Source of the DNA: Phaeobacter cretensis
GTDB lineage: Bacteria > Pseudomonadota > Alphaproteobacteria > Rhodobacterales > Rhodobacteraceae
Length of the DNA stretch: 64,000 nt
Direction: 5' to 3'
Assembly: GCF_047372505.1 (NCBI RefSeq)
Contig: NZ_JBKBEU010000001.1
Span: forward strand, 2,046,001 to 2,110,000
A program made the translations under genes and the position numbers. Of the stretch, positions 52,537-61,490 are shown piece after piece (positions within the stretch are counted from its first letter, which is position 1; each line of letters begins with the position of its first letter). The notes beneath the pieces were generated by a model. That model had not been told where the DNA came from. It did not search any database and saw only the letters and a list, made by a program, of their open reading frames with translations.

Positions 52537-53904
52537 GTGGCTGACAAAAAAACATCCGATGAGACACAGGCACAGGAGAGCCAGCTGTCTATCTCCAATC
52601 CGGACATTGACGAAACGACAACTGTGGACAATGTTTCTACGGAAACTGTGACGTCCGCCGATGACACAAGTGAGATCGAGGAAACGCAAGACACGGCCAA
52701 GTCCGATGATGCAAATTCAAGTGTTGATTTAATTGCGGAGGAAGATGTCGCCACTGATCTTGCGGATGATGAAGCAGAAATGCACGACACAGACAGCGAC
52801 CCGAGTGAGTTAGTTGACGCTGAACAGCCAGAGGGGGAAGACACTGATCAATCCTCAGATGACCCTATTCTAGCGCCTCCCCCCGCGATTGAGGTAGAAC
52901 GCATCGTTGAAAAACGAGGTGGCTTTGGCGCGGCACTGTTGGGTGGTGTTGTCGCCGCCGGGCTTGGGTTCGTTGCGGGACAGACAAATATTCTAGGCGA
53001 TTTTATGCCTCCGTCCTGGCGCGCAGCAGAGTCCGTTGATGCTGCAGCACTTGAGCAGTTGCAAAACAACCTGAATGCCCAGATCGCAGAGCTGGAAACA
53101 CGTGTTTCGGCAAACGCTGCTTCTGATCTGATGCCTCTCAAGCAGCAGATTGACGCGTTGACGCAAGGCGTAATGGAATTGCAGTCCGTTGAACCAGCTT
53201 CTGACAATGCTGACTGGGTCGAGGCAGTGGATGTGCTGGCGATCCGTGTGGATGCACTGGAAAGCCGCCCTATCATCGATGCGGCAAGCCCAGCTGTTGT
53301 TGCCGCTTTTGAGGCTGAGCTGAGCAAGCTTCAGGACAGTCTAGCTGCGCAGCGTTCTGAGGTTGAGAAGATGGTTGCGGATGCGCGAGCGATGGACGCT
53401 GCCAGTGCCGAGGCTGCACGTATTGCCAGTGCCCAGACCATCGTTGCACGGCTGCGGTCTTCAATCGACTCAGGCACCAGCTTTAGTGGCATGATCGTTG
53501 AACTTCAGGCCGTCGGAGTGACAGTGCCAGACGCTCTGGCTGGTTCGGCCGAAGCCGGTGTCACTAGCCAATCAAGCCTGCGCGATGGGTTTGCCCCTGC
53601 TGCGCGCGATGCACTTGCCGAGGCCCGGCAGGAAACGAAGGGCACCGGCGGTATTGCCGCCTATGTGCGGCGTCAACTTGGTGCCCGTTCGGTCGCGCCG
53701 CGTGATGGCGATGATCCTGATGCAGTGTTGTCTCGCGTGGAGGCTGCTGTCCAAAGTGGTGATTTGCAGGCGGCGCTGGTCGACTTGCAGGCACTGCCCG
53801 AAACCGCGCGCGCGCCACTAGCTGATTGGGAAGCCGCTGTGCGTGCGCGTATCGCTGCGTCTACCGCCGTGAATGAATTGGCCCAAAGCCTGAACGCCAA
53901 ATAA
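52537..53904 (+). CDS. Mic60/mitofilin-like inner membrane protein (COG4223)
   Basis: 455 residues: an acidic, low-complexity N terminus (about 1-125, rich in D, E, S, T), one membrane helix (FGAALLGGVVAAGLGFVAGQTN, about 127-148), coiled-coil segments (about 165-310) and a C-terminal mitofilin signature region (AAVQSGDLQAALVDLQALPETARAPLADWEAAV). Alphaproteobacterial Mic60 sits in heme operons and shapes curved inner membranes. I choose the GTG at 52537 with GAGGGGG upstream; a GTG at 52507 would add ten residues. Confidence 0.83.
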   Translation: MADKKTSDETQAQESQLSISNPDIDETTTVDNVSTETVTSADDTSEIEETQDTAKSDDANSSVDLIAEEDVATDLADDEAEMHDTDSDPSELVDAEQPEGEDTDQSSDDPILAPPPAIEVERIVEKRGGFGAALLGGVVAAGLGFVAGQTNILGDFMPPSWRAAESVDAAALEQLQNNLNAQIAELETRVSANAASDLMPLKQQIDALTQGVMELQSVEPASDNADWVEAVDVLAIRVDALESRPIIDAASPAVVAAFEAELSKLQDSLAAQRSEVEKMVADARAMDAASAEAARIASAQTIVARLRSSIDSGTSFSGMIVELQAVGVTVPDALAGSAEAGVTSQSSLRDGFAPAARDALAEARQETKGTGGIAAYVRRQLGARSVAPRDGDDPDAVLSRVEAAVQSGDLQAALVDLQALPETARAPLADWEAAVRARIAASTAVNELAQSLNAK

Positions 53905-53914
53905 GGAAGCTGCC

Positions 53915-55444
53915 ATGCTCTGGTCATTGTTGAAGATTCTCGTTTTTGTATCGATTATTGCAGTGCTTGCCTTTGGTGCTGCTTTGCTGACGGAAACGGC
54001 GGGGGGCGTGCAGATCACTGTCGCGGGAACCGAATACACCCTGAGTGCGTTGCAATCAGTGATTGCCTTGGCGGTGCTGGTGTTCGCCGTTTGGGTTTTG
54101 TTCAAACTGCTGTCGTTGCTGCTGGCGACGCTGCGTTTCCTCAACGGTGATGAGACTGCAATTTCTCGCTATTTCGACAAAGGCCGCGAGCGGAAGGGGT
54201 ATCAGGCACTTTCTGATGGGCTGATGGCGCTTGCGTCTGGCGAGGGCCGATTGGCGATGGCCAAGGCCGCCCGCGCGGAGAAATATCTGGAAAAGCCTGA
54301 ATTGACGGATCTTCTGACCGCGCAAGCTGCAGAACTGGCGGGTGATACAAAGAAGGCTGCCGCTGCCTACAAACGCCTTGTCAGTAATCAATCCACCCGG
54401 TTTGTCGGCGTCCGCGGGATTATGAAACAGAAGCTGTCCGAGGGCGATACTGACACTGCGCGCCAATTGGCGGAGAAGGCGTTGGCGTTGCGGCCCAAGC
54501 ACGAAGAAGTGCAAGACACGCTACTGACGCTTCAGGCGAGAGCGCAGGATTGGGCGGGTGCTCGCAAGACACTGACAACCAAGTTGAAGACAGGCACCCT
54601 GCCGCGGGATGTCTATAAACGTCGCGATGCGGTACTGGCGTTGTCCGCGTCCAAGGCAATTTTGGACGAGGGAGCAACTCTTGAGCAGCAGGAACAGGCT
54701 ATTGAGGCCAACCGGCTCTCTCCTGATCTGGTGCCAGCGGCGGCTATGGCGGCCCGAGCTTACCTTGCACGTGACAAGAAGCGCTATGCCATCAGGGTTT
54801 TGAAAAAGGCCTGGGAAGTACAGCCTCACCCGGATCTCGCGCATGCTTTTGCAGAGGTGGAGCCAACTGAGACAGCGGCAGAACGGGTAAGGCGATTTGG
54901 CCAGTTGTCGCGCTTGGCACCGCAGCATGACGAAACGCGGTTGGTCATGGCTGAATTGCATATTGTCGCGGAGGATTTCCCCGAGGCACGCCGTGCGTTG
55001 GGTGATTTGATCGAACGCACCCCCGATGCACGCGCGCTGACGTTGATGGCAGCGATAGAAAAGGGCGAAGGGGCCTCGGATGCAGTGATCCAGGGCTGGC
55101 TGACGCGGGCACTGAATGCGCCACGTGGGCCGCAATGGGTTTGCGAAACCTGCAACCATATTCATGCCGAATGGGCGCCTGTCTGCGAGAACTGCGCCAG
55201 CTTTGATACCCTCAGTTGGCGTCGTCCCGAAGCACCCGAAATCGTTGGTGCAACAGGAGCGCAGGTCCTGCCATTGCTTATGGGCACTACTGACGGTGGC
55301 AATGTCCCAGTGGGTTCTGAGGTTTCTGATATCGAGTTGTTAGAGAGCGATGTTGAAGCGGAGGTCGCAGAGATTGATGATCCGAAGGCATCGCAAACCA
55401 CTGACGGCGGCAAGGCGGAATATAAAACCGAACGTGCAAAATAG
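53915..55444 (+). CDS. hemY: HemY-like membrane TPR protein with a C-terminal zinc ribbon
   Basis: 509 residues: two N-terminal membrane helices (LLKILVFVSIIAVLAFGAALL and LQSVIALAVLVFAVWVLFKLL), a HemY-N domain (about 25-135), TPR-like helices (about 130-400), then a CETCNHIHAEWAPVCENC motif with two CxxC pairs near 411-428, likely binding zinc, and an acidic tail. HemY proteins in heme operons have no proven enzyme activity (distinct from the protoporphyrinogen oxidase also named HemY). 10 nt after the mic60 gene. Confidence 0.85.
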   Translation: MLWSLLKILVFVSIIAVLAFGAALLTETAGGVQITVAGTEYTLSALQSVIALAVLVFAVWVLFKLLSLLLATLRFLNGDETAISRYFDKGRERKGYQALSDGLMALASGEGRLAMAKAARAEKYLEKPELTDLLTAQAAELAGDTKKAAAAYKRLVSNQSTRFVGVRGIMKQKLSEGDTDTARQLAEKALALRPKHEEVQDTLLTLQARAQDWAGARKTLTTKLKTGTLPRDVYKRRDAVLALSASKAILDEGATLEQQEQAIEANRLSPDLVPAAAMAARAYLARDKKRYAIRVLKKAWEVQPHPDLAHAFAEVEPTETAAERVRRFGQLSRLAPQHDETRLVMAELHIVAEDFPEARRALGDLIERTPDARALTLMAAIEKGEGASDAVIQGWLTRALNAPRGPQWVCETCNHIHAEWAPVCENCASFDTLSWRRPEAPEIVGATGAQVLPLLMGTTDGGNVPVGSEVSDIELLESDVEAEVAEIDDPKASQTTDGGKAEYKTERAK

Positions 55445-55453
55445 ATTTTAAGG

Positions 55454-55484
55454 ACGGCGCGCCTATTTTAGGGGGCGCCGTTCA
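55454..55484 (+). terminator. Terminator-like hairpin after hemY
   Basis: ACGGCGC pairs with GCGCCGT, with CC/GG inside; only two T follow, so it may be a weak terminator. Confidence 0.5.
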
Positions 55485-55550
55485 ATCTGCGCAGGACCTG
55501 ACTAGGGCTGTCTTCCTCTGCAGCTCAAACAGTTGAGCATATCATTCGCA

Positions 55551-55581
55551 CTGATAGACGCGTGAGTACGCGTCCTATCAG
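55551..55581. repeat. Long near-perfect inverted repeat in the leader of the alcohol dehydrogenase gene
   Basis: CTGATAGACGCGT pairs with ACGCGTCCTATCAG (one bulged C) around a 4-nt GAGT loop. No T-run follows, so it is not an ordinary terminator. It lies 152 nt before the GMC gene and could be an operator or an RNA element. Confidence 0.55.
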
Positions 55582-55732
55582 TGGCACCAGTTTCCTTTTT
55601 CTTATCCGGCCTTTGCCTAACCCGTTGCTCAAGAGATGACGCACCGTCAGAGTGGACAGTCTTTGCGAAAGCAGCGCTCATCTGCAGGCAGCGGAGGAGT
55701 GTTGTTGGTCTGCGCTATGGAGGGAGGCGGTG

Positions 55733-57349
55733 ATGGAGGCGGATTATGTGATCGTTGGGGGTGGTTCAGCGGGATCGACGCTGGCCGCACGTCTTAGCGA
55801 GGATCCGGCTGTTTCGGTCTGCTTGTTAGAGGCTGGTGGGCGCGGTGACGGGCTGTTGATACGTGCACCTGCAGCCGTTGTCGCTATGTTGCCCGGGCGT
55901 CCGAAAATCAATAACTGGGCCTACGAGACTGTGCCGCAACCCGGATTAAACGGGCGGCGAGGCTATCAGCCACGCGGCAAGGCGCTGGGCGGCTCGAGCG
56001 CGATCAACGCGATGCTCTACATACGCGGTCATGCCAAGGATTATGACGAATGGGCCGGGCTGGGGTGTGAGGGATGGGACTGGCAATCAGTGCTGCCCTA
56101 TTTCCGTAAATCCGAAAGCAATGAGCGTGGCGCTGATGACTTGCATGGGGCAACCGGCCCTCTGCAAGTCAGCAATCAAAAGTCTCCCCGCCCGATTACG
56201 GAGGCGTTCATCAAGGCGGGTCAATCGCTGCAAATCCGCCATCGGACGGATTTTAACACTGGCGACAACGAGGGGATTGGCCACTACCAGGTGACGCAGT
56301 TTCACTCACCAAATCGTAATGGTGAGCGATGCTCAGCGGCGGCGGCCTATTTGCATCCGGTGATGGACCGTAGCAATCTGACAGTGATCACGCGTGCACA
56401 AGCCTCCCGCATTATCTTCGAGGGCAAGCGGGCAGTTGGCGTCAGCTATCGACACAGTGGACGTGAGAAAGAGGTGCGTGCGCGTCAGGAGGTAATCCTA
56501 TGTGGCGGGGCTTTCAATTCTCCACAGCTATTGCAACTGTCCGGTGTTGGGCGCCCTGAAGATATTCGTCCGCACGGGATTGCGATGGTGCATGAGCTGC
56601 CGGGGGTTGGCCAGAATCTGCAGGATCATCTGGATTTCACGCTGGCTTATAAATCCAAGGATCGCAACAATTTCGGGATTTCCCTGCCTGGTAGCATTTC
56701 TCTGCTGCGCCACATTTGGAACTGGCGCAAAACCGGGCGTGGCATGATCGCGACGCCATTTGCGGAAGGGGCTGCCTTTCTAAAGACAGATCCGTCCGAA
56801 GATCGCGCTGATATACAGCTGCATTTTGTAATTTCGATCGTTGATGATCATGCCCGCAAATTACATCTGGGGCATGGTTTCAGCTGCCATATCTGTGTGC
56901 TTAGGCCGAAATCGCGAGGTTCGGTTGGCCTTGTCAGCGCTGATCCCGCGGTGCGGCCTCGGATTGACCCAAGATTTTTGGCAGACCCTGATGATCTGGC
57001 TGTATTGATCAAGGGTGTACGCAAATCCCGGAAGATCATAGCGACAGAGCCATTGGCGAGCTATGTTGATAAAGAGCTGTTTATCGACGGTGACGTTGAT
57101 AACGCGGCGTTGGAACACCACATACGCGCGCGCGCTGATACAATTTATCACCCAGTTGGCACTTGCAAAATGGGGACCGATCCTTTGGCGGTGGTGGATC
57201 CATTGTTGCGTGTCCATGGGTTGGAGGGTTTGCGCGTGGTCGATGCATCAATCATGCCGCGGCTGATTGGCGGGAATACAAATGCCCCAACGATCATGAT
57301 CGCGGAGAAAGCGGCAGATATTATTCGGGGCGCGATGGCCCGCGCCTAA
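55733..57349 (+). CDS. GMC-family FAD alcohol/choline dehydrogenase
   Basis: 538 residues. FAD motif YVIVGGGSAGSTLAARLSED at residues 5-24, GMC signature GGSSAINAMLYIRG, and the C-terminal catalytic region HPVGTCKMGTDPLAVVD and RLIGGNTNAPTIMIAEKAAD. Closest by pattern to AlkJ-type membrane-associated alcohol dehydrogenases and choline dehydrogenases. The following acyl-CoA synthetase suggests oxidation of aliphatic alcohols rather than choline; no betaine aldehyde dehydrogenase is nearby. The ATG at 55733 has GGAGG 6 nt upstream. Confidence 0.85.
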   Translation: MEADYVIVGGGSAGSTLAARLSEDPAVSVCLLEAGGRGDGLLIRAPAAVVAMLPGRPKINNWAYETVPQPGLNGRRGYQPRGKALGGSSAINAMLYIRGHAKDYDEWAGLGCEGWDWQSVLPYFRKSESNERGADDLHGATGPLQVSNQKSPRPITEAFIKAGQSLQIRHRTDFNTGDNEGIGHYQVTQFHSPNRNGERCSAAAAYLHPVMDRSNLTVITRAQASRIIFEGKRAVGVSYRHSGREKEVRARQEVILCGGAFNSPQLLQLSGVGRPEDIRPHGIAMVHELPGVGQNLQDHLDFTLAYKSKDRNNFGISLPGSISLLRHIWNWRKTGRGMIATPFAEGAAFLKTDPSEDRADIQLHFVISIVDDHARKLHLGHGFSCHICVLRPKSRGSVGLVSADPAVRPRIDPRFLADPDDLAVLIKGVRKSRKIIATEPLASYVDKELFIDGDVDNAALEHHIRARADTIYHPVGTCKMGTDPLAVVDPLLRVHGLEGLRVVDASIMPRLIGGNTNAPTIMIAEKAADIIRGAMARA

Positions 57350-57374
57350 CATTTCAATTTTGGAGAAGACGACG

Positions 57375-58994
57375 ATGCCTGGCAAGATGATGCACAAACA
57401 GCTGAACATAGGATCCCTGATCGAACACGCAGGGCGATTTCACAGTGGAACTACGGTTACATCTGTCGAGACTTCTGGCGAAACTGTGCATGTGACTTGG
57501 GGCGAAATTGATAGCAATGCGCGCAAACTGGCAGCAGCATTGGGCCGCTTGGGCATTACGCAGAGCGCGCGTTGCGGTACCATCGCTTGGAACAATCGTC
57601 GCCACCTTGAGATCTATTTCGGTGTGTCCGGGGGCGGATTTGTCTGCCACACTATCAACCCTCGCCTTAAACCAGAGCAGCTGGTTTACATCATCAACCA
57701 TGCTGAGGATCAGGTGTTGTTCATCGACACCACCTTTGTTCCGGCAGTGGCGCAGTTGCGCGAACAGTTTGCGACGGTGCAGCATATCGTAGTGATGGGC
57801 CCACGGGATGCTGGCATCGCGGCGCAAATTGACGATGTTTTGTTCTATGATGAACTGTGCGGGGGTGAGACTGGCAACTATTCATGGCCCGACCTGGATG
57901 AAAACCTGCCGTCGAGCTTGTGTTATACTTCGGGGACAACTGGGAATCCTAAGGGCGTTGAGTACACGCACCGGACCAGCGTTTTGCATACGCTTGGCGG
58001 TAATCAACCTGATGGGCTTGCCCTGCGTGCGCGGGATACGGTTTTGGCGGTGGTTCCCATGTTCCACGTGAATGCATGGGGTACGCCCTACATCGTAGCC
58101 GCAGTCGGGGCGAAACTGGTACTGCCGGGGCCGAACCTGGACGGTGTGAGCCTCGCGAAATTGATTGACGCCGAAAAGGTCACGGTGGCACTGGGTGTTC
58201 CAACCATCTGGATGGGCTTGTTGCAGGGGTTGGAGGAAACCGGATGCACTGCCGAGAGCCTCGAGCGGACCATTGTCGGCGGCTCGGCCTTACCTACAGT
58301 GATGATTCCGGCTTTCCGTGACAAATACGGTGTGGATCTGGTTCATGCCTGGGGCATGACAGAAACCAGCCCCATTGGCACATTGAACCAATTGCTACAA
58401 AAACATGGCGCTTTGGATGCCGAGGCACAGGCCAAGTTGCGCGAAGGACAGGGGCGTCCGCCCTACGGTATTGATCTGCGTATCGTAGACGATGCCGGTT
58501 CGGTTCTGCCCAACGATGGTGAAACCCAAGGCAACTTGCAAATCCGCGGGCACTGGGTGATCGACAGCTATTTCAGCACCCAAGAGACGGCTCTGACAGA
58601 AGACGGATGGTTCGATACCGGCGACGTCGCCACGATTGATGGTGATGGCTATATGATCATCCGGGATCGATCCAAGGACATTATCAAATCTGGCGGTGAA
58701 TGGATCTCGACAGTAGAGCTTGAGGATATCGCAATGTCTCACCCTGATATCGCTCAGGCAGCGGCTATTGCGGCCAAACATCCCAAATGGGATGAACGCC
58801 CGGTTGTCATCGCTGTTAAGCGCATTCCTGAGGTGACTGAAACTGATGTGTTAGCGCATTATCAGGGCAAAGTGGCCAGCTGGCAGGTGCCGGACCGCGT
58901 GATTTTTACTGATACGCTGCCATTAGGCGGGACCGGAAAGGTGCTGAAAAACAAGCTGCGGGACTCATATTCAGAGATTCTACAGGACGCTTGA
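57375..58994 (+). CDS. Medium/long-chain acyl-CoA synthetase (AlkK-like)
   Basis: Activates fatty acids through an acyl-adenylate to acyl-CoA. 539 residues with the AMP-binding motif YTSGTTGNPKGVEYTHR from about 184, FHVNAWGTPY, GWFDTGDVATIDGDGYM, RSKDIIKSGGEWISTVELE and the catalytic Lys in GGTGKVLKNKLR. It is 25 nt after the GMC gene on the same strand. GGAG lies 9 nt before the ATG at 57375. The alcohol dehydrogenase/acyl-CoA ligase pair recalls alkJ/alkK, but an aldehyde dehydrogenase is missing here. Confidence 0.88.
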   Translation: MPGKMMHKQLNIGSLIEHAGRFHSGTTVTSVETSGETVHVTWGEIDSNARKLAAALGRLGITQSARCGTIAWNNRRHLEIYFGVSGGGFVCHTINPRLKPEQLVYIINHAEDQVLFIDTTFVPAVAQLREQFATVQHIVVMGPRDAGIAAQIDDVLFYDELCGGETGNYSWPDLDENLPSSLCYTSGTTGNPKGVEYTHRTSVLHTLGGNQPDGLALRARDTVLAVVPMFHVNAWGTPYIVAAVGAKLVLPGPNLDGVSLAKLIDAEKVTVALGVPTIWMGLLQGLEETGCTAESLERTIVGGSALPTVMIPAFRDKYGVDLVHAWGMTETSPIGTLNQLLQKHGALDAEAQAKLREGQGRPPYGIDLRIVDDAGSVLPNDGETQGNLQIRGHWVIDSYFSTQETALTEDGWFDTGDVATIDGDGYMIIRDRSKDIIKSGGEWISTVELEDIAMSHPDIAQAAAIAAKHPKWDERPVVIAVKRIPEVTETDVLAHYQGKVASWQVPDRVIFTDTLPLGGTGKVLKNKLRDSYSEILQDA

Positions 58995-59120
58995 TATCTG
59001 GCACTTCTGCCGTAAAAGGCTCCATTCGGTGGCAGTTAACAGCGGAACAAGCGTCGAATTGACAAGCAGTTGGCTTGAAACAGGCGTTTTCGGCATCTTA
59101 ACTGCCGGCAAATTTATCTG

Positions 59121-59135
59121 TTAAGCCTCACTTAA
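59121..59135 (+). promoter_or_regulatory. CtrA-type site upstream of motB
   Basis: TTAA-GCCTCAC-TTAA, an exact CtrA full site 45 nt before the motB ATG. It is preceded by ATTTATCTG, which recurs before flgE. Confidence 0.7.
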
Positions 59136-59180
59136 GACACCGCCTGATATTCCGGTAGTGGGTGAAAATAGGTGGTGGAT

Positions 59181-60017
59181 ATGAGCGCACAAGGAAGTGT
59201 GGCGCCCATTATCATCAAGAAGAAAAAATCGGGTGGTGGCGATGGCCACCACGGCGGAGCTTGGAAGGTCGCGTATGCGGACTTCGTAACTGCTATGATG
59301 GCTTTCTTCATGTTGATGTGGCTGCTCAACGCAACGACTGAGAAACAACGAACAGGGTTGGCGGATTACTTTTCGCCATCCATTCCGCTGAGCCGGGTTT
59401 CTGGCGGCGGCAACGGGGCATTTAGCGGCGACAGTATGCTAAGTGAGGAGATCCTGCCCAAGAATGGCACCGGAGCGTCCGATACACATCCCGTCGATGC
59501 GCAGCAAGCCAAGGGCGATACGGGCGTTGAAAAGGACGAGGAACGCGAAGCCGCTGACGAGCTATTCCGCGCACTGGAAGAGCAGCTGAAGGGGCGAGGT
59601 GGCGAAAGCATGGTCTCGATTGAGATGGCACAGCACATCATTACCCGCGTCACAGATGAGGGATTGGTGGTCGAGCTTTTCGATACCGAGGACTCGCCAC
59701 TGTTCCAAGAGGGGACGACCGAGCCGACTTTGCTGTTCCGCGATATCTTGCAGATGGTGTCACGTGTCACCGGAGTTGTTGAAAACAATATCGCCATTGG
59801 TGGGCATACACGATCCCATGCGGTTGTCGTTGCCGATAATCCGGTTTGGGAATTGTCTCATTCACGGGCTGATGCGACTCGAATGTTGCTTGAAGCAGGC
59901 GGGACGAAGTCAAAGCGGATGCATCGGGTAACGGGTCATGCGGATCGCAAATTGACAGATACCAACCCGATGTCAGCGCGAAATAACCGGATCGAGATCA
60001 TACTCCTGCGGAAATAA
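59181..60017 (+). CDS. motB: Flagellar motor protein MotB
   Basis: Stator protein anchoring the motor to peptidoglycan. 278 residues: N-terminal Lys/Gly segment, one membrane helix (FVTAMMAFFMLMWLLN) with the proton-conducting Asp34 in YADFVTAMM, a plug/linker rich in D, E and G, and an OmpA-like peptidoglycan domain (ISVGGHTRSHAVV-like residues, SRADATRMLLEAGG, NRIEIILLRK). I use the ATG at 59181, with GGTGG upstream; the frame is open three codons earlier from a GTG. motA is not in the window. Confidence 0.93.
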   Translation: MSAQGSVAPIIIKKKKSGGGDGHHGGAWKVAYADFVTAMMAFFMLMWLLNATTEKQRTGLADYFSPSIPLSRVSGGGNGAFSGDSMLSEEILPKNGTGASDTHPVDAQQAKGDTGVEKDEEREAADELFRALEEQLKGRGGESMVSIEMAQHIITRVTDEGLVVELFDTEDSPLFQEGTTEPTLLFRDILQMVSRVTGVVENNIAIGGHTRSHAVVVADNPVWELSHSRADATRMLLEAGGTKSKRMHRVTGHADRKLTDTNPMSARNNRIEIILLRK

Positions 60018-60067
60018 TCTATGGATCATCATTTGCCAGCGGCTAACAGAGCAGACAATTTTATCTG

Positions 60068-60082
60068 TTAGCCGCCCGTTAA
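60068..60082 (+). promoter_or_regulatory. Near-perfect CtrA-type site upstream of flgE
   Basis: TTAG-CCGCCCG-TTAA, one mismatch from the full site, 58 nt before flgE. It is preceded by TTTTATCTG, matching the sequence before the motB site. Confidence 0.55.
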
Positions 60083-60140
60083 TGGGCAATCGGCTAGCTG
60101 TTGCATCAAGAAAGATTCGATGCAGCAGAAAGGCGTATCC

Positions 60141-61442
60141 ATGACAATCTCTTCCTCGCTTAATGCCGGTGTTGCCGGGCTTACTGCGAATGCCAGCCGA
60201 CTGGCCTCTATTTCCGACAATATCGCGAACTCCTCGACAGCCGGCTATAAGCGGGTTCAGACGGATTTCCATTCAATGGTTATGAGCTCATCTGGCGGAA
60301 CATATTCGGCGGGCGGTGTACGCACGACCAATGTGCGCCTGATCGACGAGCGGGGGCCGCTGGTATCGACCTCAAATGCGACTGACCTTGCGGTTCGTGG
60401 CCGGGGAATGCTGCCGGTGACGTCTATGAACGAGGTTGAGACCGGTGCAGCCAACCCGCAGATGATGCTGACGACCACTGCGTCGTTCCGCACAAACGCA
60501 GATGGCTTGCTGGCGACCGAATCTGGTCTGGTTCTGATGGGCTGGCCGGCACAATCTGACGGAACTATCCCACCATACGCGCGGGATACATCAGATGCTC
60601 TAGAGCCGGTACGTTTCAATGTGAACAAGCTGTCCGGTGAGCCAACAACCGAGATGTCACTAGGTGTGAACCTGCCTGCGACTGCGACTGAGTCGACTTC
60701 GTCAGGAACCAGCGAAAACCTAACGATTGAATATTATGACAACCTCGGCAAATCTGAGAGCTTACAGATTGAGTTTGTTCCAACCGTTCCTGCGACGGGG
60801 GAGTCGAACGAATGGACTATGATCATCACTGACACGGCGAGCGGTGCAACGCCGATTGGGGAATACACCCTGACATTTGATGATAACCGGACTTCCGGTG
60901 GCGCTTTGAATGCGGTCGCCGATACAACTGGTGGGGCTTATGATCCGGCAACTGGGTCTATCATTGTGAGCGTAGCGGGTGGCCCGATGGAGATTAACAT
61001 TGGTACACTGGGCGATGACAATGGTTTGACACAGCTATCAGACACCTTTGCCCCTGCATCCATCTCCAAGGATGGCGCACCGGTCGGAAACTTCACAGGT
61101 GTCGAAATTGACGAATCCGGGTTCGTACATGCCAATTACGACACTGGCGTTACCCGCGTAGTCTACCAGATTCCACTTGTTGATCTGCCTAATCCCAACG
61201 GTATGATTGCGATGGATAGACAGACCTATATGCCATCCAGCGAAAGTGGTTCTTACTTCCTGTGGAATGCTGGTGAAGGTCCGACAGGTGATATTCTTGG
61301 CTATGCCCGTGAAGAATCTGCGACCGATGTTGCGGGTGAACTGACCAACATGATCCAGACACAGCGGGCCTATTCGTCTAACGCAAAGGTCATTCAGACT
61401 GTGGATGAGATGTTGCAGGAAACCACCAACATCAAGCGCTAA
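60141..61442 (+). CDS. flgE: Flagellar hook protein FlgE
   Basis: Main subunit of the flagellar hook. 433 residues: the N-terminal rod/hook signature (LNAGVAGLTANASRLASISDNIANSSTAGYKR), a variable middle domain, and the C-terminal helical motif ELTNMIQTQRAYSSNAKVIQTVDEMLQETTNIKR. AAGG is 7 nt before the ATG at 60141; the open frame extends 7 codons upstream. Confidence 0.95.
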   Translation: MTISSSLNAGVAGLTANASRLASISDNIANSSTAGYKRVQTDFHSMVMSSSGGTYSAGGVRTTNVRLIDERGPLVSTSNATDLAVRGRGMLPVTSMNEVETGAANPQMMLTTTASFRTNADGLLATESGLVLMGWPAQSDGTIPPYARDTSDALEPVRFNVNKLSGEPTTEMSLGVNLPATATESTSSGTSENLTIEYYDNLGKSESLQIEFVPTVPATGESNEWTMIITDTASGATPIGEYTLTFDDNRTSGGALNAVADTTGGAYDPATGSIIVSVAGGPMEINIGTLGDDNGLTQLSDTFAPASISKDGAPVGNFTGVEIDESGFVHANYDTGVTRVVYQIPLVDLPNPNGMIAMDRQTYMPSSESGSYFLWNAGEGPTGDILGYAREESATDVAGELTNMIQTQRAYSSNAKVIQTVDEMLQETTNIKR

Positions 61443-61490
61443 TAATCGCTTTTTCCTTTGATCTACAATTGCGCAAAGGCTGGATGACCT

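Noticed and set aside
58060..58075. parS-like sequence TGTTCCACGTGAATGC in the acyl-CoA synthetase gene
   Set aside because: Only 13 of 16 positions fit; it encodes the conserved FHVNAW motif of adenylate-forming enzymes, which explains the resemblance.
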